Both the position numbers and the translations under genes were made by a program. The notes under the pieces are model-generated. The model saw only the letters and a list, made by a program, of their open reading frames with translations, searched no databases and was not told the DNA's origin. This document shows positions 25,686 to 34,488 of a stretch of DNA of 64,000 nucleotides, in pieces. This DNA comes from Promicromonospora sp049532985. GTDB taxonomy: Bacteria > Actinomycetota > Actinomycetes > Actinomycetales > Cellulomonadaceae. The stretch covers positions 4,898,001-4,962,000 of the forward strand of contig NZ_CP186693.1 of the NCBI RefSeq assembly GCF_049532985.1. Direction: 5' to 3'. Position 1 is the first letter of the stretch. Each line of letters begins with the position of its first letter.

Positions 25686-27926
25686 CTAGGGCCGTGCCGG
25701 GGTGCCCGACGTGGCCGGTGCGGTCTCGGGCGCCTCGGCGGCGGTCCCGGTCGCCTCCTCGACGTCCTCGCGGGTGGCGCGGTTGGGCGACCGGCCGCGA
25801 CGCACCGTGCGCCAGATGCCGGCCAGGAAGAGCAGGGCCACGAGGCCTGCGGCGATCCAGGTGCCGACCTCCTCCCAGCCCGCGCGGACCCGGACCTGGA
25901 ACGTCGAGTCGTCGTTGATCTTCGCCCCGGTGGGGGTGAGCACCTGTGCCGTCACCTCGACGTCGCCGGACCCGATCGCCCGGACCGGGACCTGGACGTC
26001 CATCTCCTGACCCGCGGGCACGGTCTCGGTCGTGCGCTCGTCGACCGTGAGCCGGGGGTGGTCGGGGCGCAGCACCACGGTGACGGTCGCGTCCACGGTG
26101 AGCGCGTTGCGCACGCGCACGGGGATGTTGCCGACGTCGGTGATGAAGTTGATGTCCTGGCGGGGCACCACGGTCACGGAGCTCTTCGTGATCTCGTCGT
26201 TCTCCTGGAGCACCTGCTGCACGACCTGTTCCCGGAGGCCGGGGTCGGCGCGGCGCGCGACCGCCAGCGGGGCGATCAGCCGCCGTACGCCGGGTCGCCA
26301 GATCACGGGGTGCTCCTCGCCCGCCACGGAGGAGAACGTGACGATCGCGTCCCGCGCCTGCTCCAGTGCCTTGACGTCGGCCGCCGCGAGCTCCGCCTTG
26401 GCCCGCTCGTGCTTCGGCAGGGGGGTGCGGGCCACCTCGGGTGCGTCCTGGACGAACAGCGCGTCCAGCGTCGTGGGCGAGATCCAGCCGGCCTCGTCGA
26501 GCGTGTCGAGCACGGCCTTGGCGGCGTCGGTGTCGGGCGTCCAGCTCCGGGGTGCCACGATCGAGAGCGACGGCGGGTCGTAGGGCGCCTGGCTGACGAC
26601 GGCAGCCGTCTCCGCGAGCAGGCGCTGCGCACCCTCCGTCGCGGTGGACGCCGTGGTGACCGCCGTCGTGTCGGCGGACTCCTGGGCGGAGGCGGTCGAA
26701 TCGGCGCCCGACAGGTCGGTGGCGGCCAGGAACGCCTCGGTCAGCGGCTCGTCCGTCACGACGGCGTGCGCGGTGCCCGCCGGTGTCGCCACCTCCGCCC
26801 GGCCGGTCACCGTGCCGACACCCTCGTAGGCCAGTCCGCCGGCGCCCACCACGACGTCGTCCCGGCCGCTGGCGACGGCCAGGCCGAGGGTCTCGACGTC
26901 GGGCACCGTACCGTCGGCAGGCCAGGCGAAGTTCGTGTGCCAGGTGGCCGGGATCTCCCAGACCCCGGCGCGCGGACCGCGCACGAAGCTGCGCGGTCCC
27001 GTGGAGAGCACGCCCGCGTGCGCGAGTGCCGCGAGGTCCGGGTCGTGGTCCGGGAGCGTGAACGTCGCCGTCGTCCCGGCGGCCGCGAGCATCCGGTCGT
27101 ACCAGTCCCGCAGCTCCGGGTCCTGCGAGGCCTCGGCCGTGCCCATGAGGTTCGGGTCGACGGCGAGCGAGACGGTGTTGTGCTCCGCGACCTGGAGCAC
27201 GCCGTCGAGCCGCTGGCCCGCCGCGGTCTGCTGGGCCAGCTCCAGCTCGGCGGAGCTCGGGTCGGCGGGGTCGGTCGCCGGGCTGGTCACGGCGGCCAGG
27301 ACGCTGAGCTTCATCGGCACGCGCTCGGTGCCGTCGGCGTCGTACATGAGGAACGAGCGGGCGATGCCCAGGCGCCCGGAGGCATCACCGACGGAGATCG
27401 CGAGGCGGCGGGCACCGAACCCCTGGAGCGCCTGGACACCCGGGTCGTAGGTGAACGAGACGGTGGTGGAGGCGCCCGGCGCCAGCCGCGGGACCGTGGT
27501 GGTGCTCCCGGTGCCGTAGACCGGGTCGAGCAGGCCCGCCTCGGACCACGCGGCGATCTCGGCGCGCGAGGTGAGCGCCAGGTAGTCGACCGTGAACTGC
27601 GCCTCCGCGCCGTCGATCACGGCGTCGGTGGTGTTGGTGACGCTCGCCCGGACGGTCACCGTGTCGCCGGGGACGGCTATCGGGTGCGAGATGCTCGTGA
27701 CGGACACGTGCACGGCTCCGTCGCCCGGCGCAGTCCTGGTGACCGCCGCCGGAGCGGAGGACGCGCCTGCGGGCGGGTGCCCGGCCATCGGACCGGCGGC
27801 GGACGCCGGCAGGACTGCCGACCCCACGACCGCCACGACCGCCAGGAGCGCGGCGCTGAGCGTGCCGGCGCGGCGGGCCGCCCGGCGGTGGGCGGGACTG
27901 CGGGTGATGTCGGGGTGCTGCGTCAT
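25686..27926 (-). CDS. DUF6049 family exported membrane protein
   Basis: The 746-residue protein has an N-terminal signal peptide or anchor (ALLAVVAVVGSAVLPASAAG), a long extracytoplasmic part of roughly 630 residues, one C-terminal membrane helix (WIAAGLVALLFLAGIW) and a short basic then acidic tail. This is the architecture of the actinobacterial DUF6049/Rv3909 family always found between the NUDIX gene and murJ. The function is unknown, and the context suggests a role in cell-wall assembly. Its ATG overlaps the NUDIX stop by four bases, so the two are translationally coupled. Confidence 0.85.
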   Translation of the reverse strand: MTQHPDITRSPAHRRAARRAGTLSAALLAVVAVVGSAVLPASAAGPMAGHPPAGASSAPAAVTRTAPGDGAVHVSVTSISHPIAVPGDTVTVRASVTNTTDAVIDGAEAQFTVDYLALTSRAEIAAWSEAGLLDPVYGTGSTTTVPRLAPGASTTVSFTYDPGVQALQGFGARRLAISVGDASGRLGIARSFLMYDADGTERVPMKLSVLAAVTSPATDPADPSSAELELAQQTAAGQRLDGVLQVAEHNTVSLAVDPNLMGTAEASQDPELRDWYDRMLAAAGTTATFTLPDHDPDLAALAHAGVLSTGPRSFVRGPRAGVWEIPATWHTNFAWPADGTVPDVETLGLAVASGRDDVVVGAGGLAYEGVGTVTGRAEVATPAGTAHAVVTDEPLTEAFLAATDLSGADSTASAQESADTTAVTTASTATEGAQRLLAETAAVVSQAPYDPPSLSIVAPRSWTPDTDAAKAVLDTLDEAGWISPTTLDALFVQDAPEVARTPLPKHERAKAELAAADVKALEQARDAIVTFSSVAGEEHPVIWRPGVRRLIAPLAVARRADPGLREQVVQQVLQENDEITKSSVTVVPRQDINFITDVGNIPVRVRNALTVDATVTVVLRPDHPRLTVDERTTETVPAGQEMDVQVPVRAIGSGDVEVTAQVLTPTGAKINDDSTFQVRVRAGWEEVGTWIAAGLVALLFLAGIWRTVRRGRSPNRATREDVEEATGTAAEAPETAPATSGTPARP

Positions 27927-28555
27927 GGCAGGTCGGGGCGCTCCGTGGGGAAGGCGTCGGCGCGCAGCACGTCCCGGAGGTGCCTCGACGACTCGAGGAG
28001 GTCCAGGGCGGCCGTGGCCAGTCGCTGCTCGTTCGGGTACGACAGGCGCCCGGCGAGCTCGTCGATCCTGACCCAGAGAGCGTCCTCGGCTTCGCCGTCC
28101 GGATCGTCCTCCACGGTCAGGCGACCGCCCTCCGCGCGCAAGAGGTAATGGTGCACGACCTTGTGCACCCGCCGGTCCTCACCGGTGAACCAGTAGTCGA
28201 TCACGCCGAGCTCCGCCTGGATCGAGCCGCGGATCCCGGTCTCCTCGCGGATCTCCCGGATCGCTGCCTCCTGCGGCGTCTCGCGACCCTCGAGGTGGCC
28301 CTTCGGCAGGCACCACTCCAGCCGGCCGGTGCGGTTGCGGCGCAGCAGCACGGCCGCGCTCAGCTCGCCGCTGCCGTCCGGGTCGGCGCGGAGCACCAGG
28401 CCCCCGGCCGAGGTCTCGTCCACGATGGGCAGGTGCACCGGGGCGGTGGCCGCGGCCCGCCGGGCCGGATTCACCCGCAGCGGCGCCCCGCCGGGCGGCG
28501 TGGGCACCTCCGGGCGACCATCAGGACGGTCGCTCGCCGGAACAGGGGTGGACAT
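27923..28555 (-). CDS. NUDIX hydrolase (MutT4-like)
   Basis: The 210-residue protein has a complete Nudix box: GHLEGRETPQEAAIREIREE followed by TGI, about residues 86-108. It hydrolyses a nucleoside diphosphate-linked compound that cannot be named from sequence. The first 45 residues are Pro/Ala-rich and probably disordered. It is the first gene of the NUDIX-DUF6049-murJ run and is divergent from cca, the arrangement of M. tuberculosis mutT4 (Rv3908). Confidence 0.88.
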   Translation of the reverse strand: MSTPVPASDRPDGRPEVPTPPGGAPLRVNPARRAAATAPVHLPIVDETSAGGLVLRADPDGSGELSAAVLLRRNRTGRLEWCLPKGHLEGRETPQEAAIREIREETGIRGSIQAELGVIDYWFTGEDRRVHKVVHHYLLRAEGGRLTVEDDPDGEAEDALWVRIDELAGRLSYPNEQRLATAALDLLESSRHLRDVLRADAFPTERPDLP

Positions 28556-28652
28556 GCCCCAACACTACCGACTGAGCACCGTTGCTCAGGTCAGGCGGGC
28601 GTCGTTTCGCGCGGTGAGTGGTGGCGCGCCGCGTCTGGGAGAATCTTGGGCT

Positions 28653-30092
28653 GTGTCTACCCCTGAGCAGGACCTGTTGCGGCGCGCGCTCGGCGTGCTG
28701 ACCGAGATGGCCCCCGCCGCGCTCGAGCTGGGCGAGCAGTTCCGTGCCGCCGGTCACGAGCTCTCGCTCGTCGGCGGTCCGGTGCGCGACGCCTTCCTGG
28801 GCCGCGCGAGCAACGACCTCGACTTCGCGACGTCGGCGACGCCGGACCAGACACAGCGGATCCTCGCGCGCTGGGGCGATGCCCACTGGGACATCGGCAA
28901 GGAGTTCGGCACCATCGGCGCCCGGCGGGGCGACGTCGTCGTCGAGGTGACGACGTACCGGACGGACAAGTACGACCCGGCGTCGCGCAAGCCGCTGGTG
29001 GAGTTCGGCGACACGCTCGACGGTGACCTGTCGCGCCGCGACTTCACGGTGAACGCGATGGCCGTGCGCGTACCCGACCTGACCTTCGTGGACCCGTTCG
29101 AGGGGCTGACCGACCTGGCGGCCGGGGTGCTGCGCACACCCATCGCGCCCGAGCGCTCGTTCGACGACGACCCGCTGCGCATGATGCGCGCCGCGCGGTT
29201 CGCCGCGCAGCTCTCGTTTCACGTGGAACCAGGGACGCTGGCCGCGCTCGTGGCGATGGCGGACCGCATCGAGATCGTGTCGGCCGAGCGGGTGCAGGCC
29301 GAGCTCACGAAGCTGCTCCTGAGCGACAACCCGCGCGCGGGTCTCGAGGTGCTAGCGGACACGGGACTTGCCGAGCACGTGCTGCCGGAGCTGCCCGCCC
29401 TCCAGCTCGAGATCGACGAGCACCACCGGCACAAGGACGTCTACCAGCACTCGCTCACGGTGCTGGAGCAGGCCATCGCCCAGGAGACCGGGCCCGACGG
29501 CGCGGTGCCGGCGCCCGACCTGGTGCTGCGTCTCGCCTCGTTGCTGCACGACATCGGCAAGCCCGCCACGCGCCGCTTCGAGCCCGGCGGGGGAGTGAGC
29601 TTCCACCACCACGAGGTGGTCGGGGCCAAGCTCGCCGCCAAGCGGCTGCGTGCGCTCAAGTACGAGAAGCAGGTGGTGAAGGACGTCTCCCGGCTCGTCG
29701 AGCTGCACCTGCGCTTCCACGGGTACGGCGACGGCGCCTGGACCGACTCCGCCGTGCGCCGCTACGTGACCGACGCCGGCCCGCTGCTCGAACGGCTGCA
29801 CCGCCTCACCCGCGCCGACTCGACCACACGCAACAAGCGCAAGGCCAAGCGCCTCTCCGACGCGTACACGGACCTGGAGAACCGCATCGCCGCACTGCGC
29901 GAGCAGGAGGAGATCGACGCCATCCGGCCCGACCTCGACGGCACGCAGATCATGGCGATCCTCGGGATCCCGCCGTCGCGCGATGTGGGCGCCGCGTACA
30001 AGCATCTCCTGGCGCTGCGCATGGAGCGCGGCCCGCTGGGCGAGGAGACCGCGACCGAGGAGCTGCGGAAGTGGTGGGCCGAGCGCGGATGA
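28653..30092 (+). CDS. cca: CCA tRNA nucleotidyltransferase
   Basis: This enzyme adds or repairs the 3'-CCA of tRNAs. The 479-residue product has the class II nucleotidyltransferase head (LVGGPVRDAFLGR, then NDLDFATSA with the two catalytic aspartates), the DLSRRDFTVNAMA motif and the RMMRAARFAAQL motif. A C-terminal HD domain follows (LLHDIGKPATR), as in actinobacterial PcnA-type enzymes. The GTG at 28653 was chosen because conservation starts at once; GGGAG lies further upstream than usual (about 12 bases). A parS-like site lies inside the gene. It is transcribed divergently from the NUDIX gene. Confidence 0.94.
   Translation: MSTPEQDLLRRALGVLTEMAPAALELGEQFRAAGHELSLVGGPVRDAFLGRASNDLDFATSATPDQTQRILARWGDAHWDIGKEFGTIGARRGDVVVEVTTYRTDKYDPASRKPLVEFGDTLDGDLSRRDFTVNAMAVRVPDLTFVDPFEGLTDLAAGVLRTPIAPERSFDDDPLRMMRAARFAAQLSFHVEPGTLAALVAMADRIEIVSAERVQAELTKLLLSDNPRAGLEVLADTGLAEHVLPELPALQLEIDEHHRHKDVYQHSLTVLEQAIAQETGPDGAVPAPDLVLRLASLLHDIGKPATRRFEPGGGVSFHHHEVVGAKLAAKRLRALKYEKQVVKDVSRLVELHLRFHGYGDGAWTDSAVRRYVTDAGPLLERLHRLTRADSTTRNKRKAKRLSDAYTDLENRIAALREQEEIDAIRPDLDGTQIMAILGIPPSRDVGAAYKHLLALRMERGPLGEETATEELRKWWAERG
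29215..29230. promoter_or_regulatory. parS-like site inside cca
   Basis: CGTTTCACGTGGAACC matches the parS consensus at 13 of 16 positions, read as SFHVEP within the protein. It is the site farthest from oriC on this side of the window. Confidence 0.55.
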
Positions 30093-30104
30093 CCGCGTGC
30101 CGGG

Positions 30105-31055
30105 CTAGACGTGGGTCGGGTCGAACAGCGCGCTGACCGACTCGCCGCTGTGGATGCGGCGCACCGCCTCGGCGAACGCCGGCGCCACGCTGATCACGGT
30201 CAGCTTGTCGTGTGCCAGCAGACCCGCGGTCGGCACCGTGTCGGTGGTGACGATCTCGACGACGTCGGGGTCGGCCGCGATCCGGTGCACGGCGTCGTTG
30301 GCGAAGATGCCGTGCGTGCAGGCGATCCGCACGCTGCGCGCGCCGTGCTCGCGCAGCAGGTCGAGGACGGCGACGATCGTGGAACCGTTGGCGATCTCGT
30401 CGTCCAGCACGATGATGTCGCGGCCCGTGACGTCGCCGATCAGCGACGTGATCTCGACCCGGTCGCCGTCGAACCGCTCCTTGGCCGCCGCCGCGACCGG
30501 CACGCCGAGCATCTTGGCGAACGCCGACGCGCTCTTCGCGTTGCCGAGGTCGGGGGACACCACCGTCGCCTTCGCCAGGTCGCTCGGCGCGAAGTACGCC
30601 GCGAGCTCGCGCAGCGCGTTGAGCTGGTCGGTCGGCACGCGGAAGAACGCGTGCACCTGCGGCGCGTGCAAGGTCATGGTGAGGATGCGGTTCACGCCCG
30701 CCGTCTCCAGGAGATCTGCGACGAGACGCCCGCCCACCGAGATGCGGGGCGCGTCCTTCTTGTCGGACCGCGCGTACGCGAAGTGCGGCATGACGGCGGT
30801 GATCCGGGCCGCCGAAGCACCCTTGGCCGCGTCGATCATCAGCAGGAGCTCCATGAGGCTCTCCTGTGCGGGGCGTACCACCGACTGCACCAGGTAGACG
30901 TCGCGCTCGCGGCAGTTCTCCAGGAGCTGGACCTGCAGGCAGTCGTTCGCGAAGCGCTGGATCTTGACCGGGCTCAACGCGACGCCGAGATCAGCGCACA
31001 TCGCACGGGCGAAGCGCTGACCACCGGTACCAGCGAAGACCCGCACCTCGGCCAT
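30105..31055 (-). CDS. Ribose-phosphate pyrophosphokinase-like protein (divergent)
   Basis: The 316-residue protein is colinear with PRPP synthetases (Prs): an N-terminal FAGTGGQRFARAMCADLGV, SLMELLLMIDAAKGASAARITAVMPHFAYARSDKK, a central region with THAPQVHAFF-like sequence, and a C-terminal IVLDDEIANGSTI. In canonical Prs the PRPP loop reads DDMxDTGGT; here the second Asp and the GGT are replaced by ANGST, and RFADGE becomes RFANDCL. It may therefore be a paralogue with altered activity rather than the essential Prs. The ATG at 31055 is the first codon of conserved sequence. It is convergent with cca. Confidence 0.78.
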   Translation of the reverse strand: MAEVRVFAGTGGQRFARAMCADLGVALSPVKIQRFANDCLQVQLLENCRERDVYLVQSVVRPAQESLMELLLMIDAAKGASAARITAVMPHFAYARSDKKDAPRISVGGRLVADLLETAGVNRILTMTLHAPQVHAFFRVPTDQLNALRELAAYFAPSDLAKATVVSPDLGNAKSASAFAKMLGVPVAAAAKERFDGDRVEITSLIGDVTGRDIIVLDDEIANGSTIVAVLDLLREHGARSVRIACTHGIFANDAVHRIAADPDVVEIVTTDTVPTAGLLAHDKLTVISVAPAFAEAVRRIHSGESVSALFDPTHV

Positions 31056-31107
31056 GGCTGGAGTCTACGGAACGTCGCAGCGGCCCGCCTAGGCTGGAGA
31101 GGGCATC

Positions 31108-32595
31108 ATGTGCGCCATGAGCGTCACCGACTGGCAGACCTGGGCCCCGTTCGTCGACGCGCTGCGCCGCTCCGCACCACCGGGAACGCACACCAGCGAG
31201 TTCGTGGGCACCGTCGGCCGCGGGGGCGCGCAGGGCACATACCTGGACGACGGCGACGCCGCGGCCCGCCGGGACCGCGACCGGGAGCTGGCGCTCGCCG
31301 CCGCACGTACCGGCGGACCGGGTCCGCGGGCGGAGCTCGACGAGGCGTTGCGTGAGGTGGCCGCCCTGCTGCCGGACAGCGAGCAGCTCGTGCGGGTCGT
31401 GGCCGTGCACGGCGGGGGCGGGCTGAGCGGCGGAGACCGGCCAGGCGGCGGTGCTCCCTCGGGCGGCGACGCGCGTGACGGCGGGGATGTGCGTGACGGC
31501 GACGACGCGCGGGACCGCGGGGATGCCCGCGACGGCGGGAACGCCCGCGACGGCGGCGACGCGCGCAACCGGGGGGACGCCCGCGACCGCGGGGCCTCGC
31601 CCAGCGGCGACGCGCCCGTGCGCGACGTCGTCGAGCTGATCACGCTCCCGCCCGCCGTCGTCTCCGGTCCGACGGCGCCGGTCCTGGAGGTGGTGCTGGA
31701 ACCGGGGGCGCTCCCGGCGTCGTACCGGGAGATCGTCGAGCCGCGTCCGGATGCCGCGACCGCGCCGTCGGCCGACCCCGACGCCGTGGCGCGGGTGGTC
31801 GCCGAGCGGATGCCCGACGCCGTCGGCGCCGCGCCGGAGGAGATCGACGCCGCGGAGGTGGCGCTGCCCGACGGCGCTCGTCTGCCCGCCGAGGTGCGCT
31901 CCCTGTACGCCGCGGCCGGGAGCGGCGCGCTGAAGCTCGCACCGGAGGAGGGACGGTTCGGTGGGTTCGAGATCGTGCCGCTGAGCGGGAGTGCACTGCG
32001 TGAGGCGTTCCTGCCGGCCGCCCGGTTCGGCACGTGGACCGCTGACGCCGGCACGGTCGCACCCCGGGACCCGGCGGACCGGGTGCAGGCGGTGATCGGC
32101 TCGCCGCTCTGGTTCCCGGTGGGTACCGACGGCGCGGGGAACGTCTACGCCGTCGACCTCGCGCCGGGGCCGGCCGGGCACCTGGGCCAGGTCGTGCTGC
32201 TGGACCATGAGGTGCGGGCGGGTGCCACGTACCGGGCGGAGAGCCTCGCGGCGCTGCTGGTCGGTCGGGTGGCGCCGCCTGATCGACCGGAGCGCACGAC
32301 GGACGCGGGTGGGGCGAGCCCGGCGGGTCCTGGTGCCGTCGACGGGCCCGTCGAGTTCCTTGCCCTCGACCCGGCGGACTGGATGGCGCGGCTCGACGCC
32401 GGGACCGTGCCGGACACGCTCAAGGCCGCGGGCCTGGTGCCTGACCGCGCGAACCCGCCGATCCTGACCGACGCGCTCGCCGTGGCGGACCGGCTGCTCG
32501 CACTGCGGGGCCTGCCGCCGACCGAGGTCGTCCGTCTGACGCGTCCGGCGCGTGCGGAGCGCAAGGGCCTGCTCGGCAGGCTCTTCGGCCGCTAG
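31108..32595 (+). CDS. SUKH/SMI1-KNR4-like protein with a GDARDG repeat
   Basis: The 495-residue protein has no signal peptide or membrane segment. Its C-terminal half carries SMI1/KNR4-type (SUKH) elements: LPAEVRSLYAAAGSGAL, FGGFEIVPLSG and PLWFPVGTDGAGNVYAVDL. SUKH proteins are often immunity proteins against nuclease toxins, but many are stand-alone and of unknown role. Residues 120-161 are a Gly/Asp/Ala/Arg tandem repeat encoded by 18-bp units. The ATG at 31108 has GGAGAGGG 5 bases upstream; a second ATG at 31117 is possible. No toxin gene is next to it. It is divergent from the Prs-like gene. Confidence 0.7.
   Translation: MCAMSVTDWQTWAPFVDALRRSAPPGTHTSEFVGTVGRGGAQGTYLDDGDAAARRDRDRELALAAARTGGPGPRAELDEALREVAALLPDSEQLVRVVAVHGGGGLSGGDRPGGGAPSGGDARDGGDVRDGDDARDRGDARDGGNARDGGDARNRGDARDRGASPSGDAPVRDVVELITLPPAVVSGPTAPVLEVVLEPGALPASYREIVEPRPDAATAPSADPDAVARVVAERMPDAVGAAPEEIDAAEVALPDGARLPAEVRSLYAAAGSGALKLAPEEGRFGGFEIVPLSGSALREAFLPAARFGTWTADAGTVAPRDPADRVQAVIGSPLWFPVGTDGAGNVYAVDLAPGPAGHLGQVVLLDHEVRAGATYRAESLAALLVGRVAPPDRPERTTDAGGASPAGPGAVDGPVEFLALDPADWMARLDAGTVPDTLKAAGLVPDRANPPILTDALAVADRLLALRGLPPTEVVRLTRPARAERKGLLGRLFGR
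31465..31590 (+). repeat. In-frame 18-bp tandem repeat, seven units
   Basis: Seven 18-bp units encode GDARDG-like hexapeptides (GDARDG, GDVRDG, DDARDR, GDARDG, GNARDG, GDARNR, GDARDR). Because the unit is a multiple of three, expansion or contraction keeps the frame, so copy number may vary between strains. Confidence 0.85.
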
Positions 32596-32626
32596 CCCAG
32601 GGATGGTCCATGCCACGAAGCACTGA

Positions 32627-32642
32627 ACTGACTTCGGTCAGT
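32627..32642. terminator. Short TTCG-tetraloop hairpin after the SUKH-like gene
   Basis: ACTGAC-TTCG-GTCAGT forms a 6-bp stem with a stable tetraloop, flanked by TGCCAC/GTGGCA (32610, 32641) that can extend pairing around an internal bulge. It lies just downstream of the SUKH-like stop. Confidence 0.5.
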
Positions 32643-32661
32643 GGCATAGGGCCCTGGAGCG

Positions 32662-32725
32662 ACTTCGGTCCGTTGCCTCCAGATCGGTCAATCGAGTGAC
32701 CGAACTGGAGGCAACGGACCGAAGT
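32662..32725. repeat. Long nested palindrome in a convergent intergenic region
   Basis: Two perfect 21-base arms (32662-32682 and 32705-32725) begin and end with ACTTCGGTC/GACCGAAGT. They enclose a second, inner inverted repeat CGGTCA/TGACCG. It lies between the SUKH-like gene and the MFS gene, which converge. It may serve as a terminator, but its length and the repeated TTCGGTC words suggest a REP- or MITE-like unit. Confidence 0.75.
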
Positions 32726-32778
32726 GGTGCTGTGCCCTCCATCAAGGGACCGAGGCCACGGCAATTCCCGGTTCGCGG

Positions 32779-34314
32779 TCAGTGACCCCCGTGGACCTCG
32801 CCGTCGGACTCCGGACGCCTGATCAGCGTCGCCAGCGCGATGGTCACGGCCATCACGCCCGCACCGATCCCGAAGGCCAGGCCCGCACCCTTGGTCAGGG
32901 CGTCCGCGGCCGAGGTGCCCGTGGCGGTCAGGGCATCGGACCGGAGGGTCATGATCGCGATGAACAGCGCGGTACCGGCTGCGCCCGCGACCTGCTGCAC
33001 GGTGTTGATGGTCGCCGAGCCGTGCGAGTACTGGTGCGGCTTGAGCACACCGAGCGCCGCGCTGAACAGCGGCGTGAACACCGCGGCCAGCCCCAGGCTG
33101 AACGTGATGTGCGCACCGAGCACGTAGAACACCGAGATGCCCGGGTGCAGGAACGCCAGCATGCCGATGCCGAGCGTGACCAGCACGGCGCCCGGAACCA
33201 GGAGCGGACGCGGTCCCACCCTGTCGTACCACCGGCCGACGACCGGACCCAGCAGGCCCATCGCGAGACCGCCGGGCAGCACGACCAGGCCCGACTGGAG
33301 GGGCGTGAGGCCCATGGCCTGCTGCAGCACCAGCGGCAGCACGATCAGCGTGCCGAGCATCGCGAGCATCGAGACCGCCATGATGCCGATGGCCACGCGG
33401 AAGTTGCTCTCGCGGAAGGTCCGCAGGTCGAGCAGCGCGGAGTCGGTGCGCTGGCGCACGATCTGCCGCCAGATGAACAGGCCGAGGAACGCCAGGCCGG
33501 TGATCAGCGGGATCAGCGGGTTGATGGCACCGGCACCCGCGTGCGCGCCCTCGCCGAGGCCCGAGAGCCCCCACACGAGGCCGCCGAAGGCGACGACCGC
33601 GAGCAGCAGGGACAGCGGGTCGAGGTGGTGCGCGTCCTTGTCCGACACGTCGCGGATCCACAGCACGCCCGCGACGAGCGCGAGCACGGCGATCGGCAGC
33701 ACGACGCCGAAGACGCCGCGCCAGCCCAGGGGCTCCAGGATCGCGCCCGACAGTGTGGGGCCGAGCGCCGGCGCCGCGGCGATGACCAGGCCGACGTTGC
33801 CCATGACACGCCCCCGCATGTGCGGCGGCACGATCGTCATGATCGTCGTCATGAGCAGCGGCATCATGATCGCGGTACCCGTGGCCTGGACCACGCGGCC
33901 GGTCACGAGGAGGCCGAAGCCCGGGGCGATCATCGCCAGGGCCGTGCCCACCGTGAACAGGGACATCGCCGTCAGGTAGGCACCTCGGGTGCCCAGCCGG
34001 TTGATGAGGAACCCGGTCGCCGGGATGACGACGGCCATCGTGAGCAGGAACGCGGTGGTGAGCCACTGGCCCGTCGTCGCGGTGATGCCCAGCTCGTCCA
34101 TGATGGGCGGCAGGGCCACCGACATGGTCGTCTCGTTGAGGATCACGGTGAAGCCGCTCGCCAGGAGCAGGGCGATGGCACGGAACGCCCCGGGTGCGAG
34201 CTTGTCCTGGCGGGGTTCGACGGGTTGTTCAGCGGGCAGGTCAGAGGTACCCCGGACCGGCGTGGTCGGTGGTTCGCTCAGGTGGTCGGACGTGTCGATC
34301 GTGTCGGTACTCAT
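32779..34314 (-). CDS. DHA2-family MFS multidrug exporter (EmrB/QacA type)
   Basis: The 511-residue protein is a proton-driven drug exporter with 14 likely membrane helices. It has the DHA2 motifs: FTVILNETTMSVALPPI (helix 1), QWLTTAFLLTMAVVIPATGFLINRLGTRG (motif A), GRVVQATGTAIMMPLLM, GPTLSGAI (motif C) and TVQQVAGAAGTALFIA. A hydrophilic N-terminal tail of about 50 residues precedes helix 1. The ATG at 34314 has GAGAGGG about 6 bases upstream. No TetR-type regulator adjoins it, and the 174-base upstream region shows no obvious operator. The substrate cannot be told. Confidence 0.88.
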   Translation of the reverse strand: MSTDTIDTSDHLSEPPTTPVRGTSDLPAEQPVEPRQDKLAPGAFRAIALLLASGFTVILNETTMSVALPPIMDELGITATTGQWLTTAFLLTMAVVIPATGFLINRLGTRGAYLTAMSLFTVGTALAMIAPGFGLLVTGRVVQATGTAIMMPLLMTTIMTIVPPHMRGRVMGNVGLVIAAAPALGPTLSGAILEPLGWRGVFGVVLPIAVLALVAGVLWIRDVSDKDAHHLDPLSLLLAVVAFGGLVWGLSGLGEGAHAGAGAINPLIPLITGLAFLGLFIWRQIVRQRTDSALLDLRTFRESNFRVAIGIMAVSMLAMLGTLIVLPLVLQQAMGLTPLQSGLVVLPGGLAMGLLGPVVGRWYDRVGPRPLLVPGAVLVTLGIGMLAFLHPGISVFYVLGAHITFSLGLAAVFTPLFSAALGVLKPHQYSHGSATINTVQQVAGAAGTALFIAIMTLRSDALTATGTSAADALTKGAGLAFGIGAGVMAVTIALATLIRRPESDGEVHGGH

Positions 34315-34488
34315 GGGTATGCCCTCTCGGTACGGTGCGCGCGGGCCGAGATCGAGAGCGACATTGCACACGACCTACGTCTAACGACGCCGGACCATCG
34401 TCAGGTATTCCCGCCGACGATCGCGACCTGTTTTCACAGACGTCTGCGGTGAGCAGAAATCATCGGCACGCCCTCGGCGGACCCCCTG

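Noticed and set aside
25647..28148. 833-codon plus-strand open frame opposite DUF6049 and NUDIX genes
   Set aside because: It is antisense to recognisable families; composition is typical of a shadow frame.
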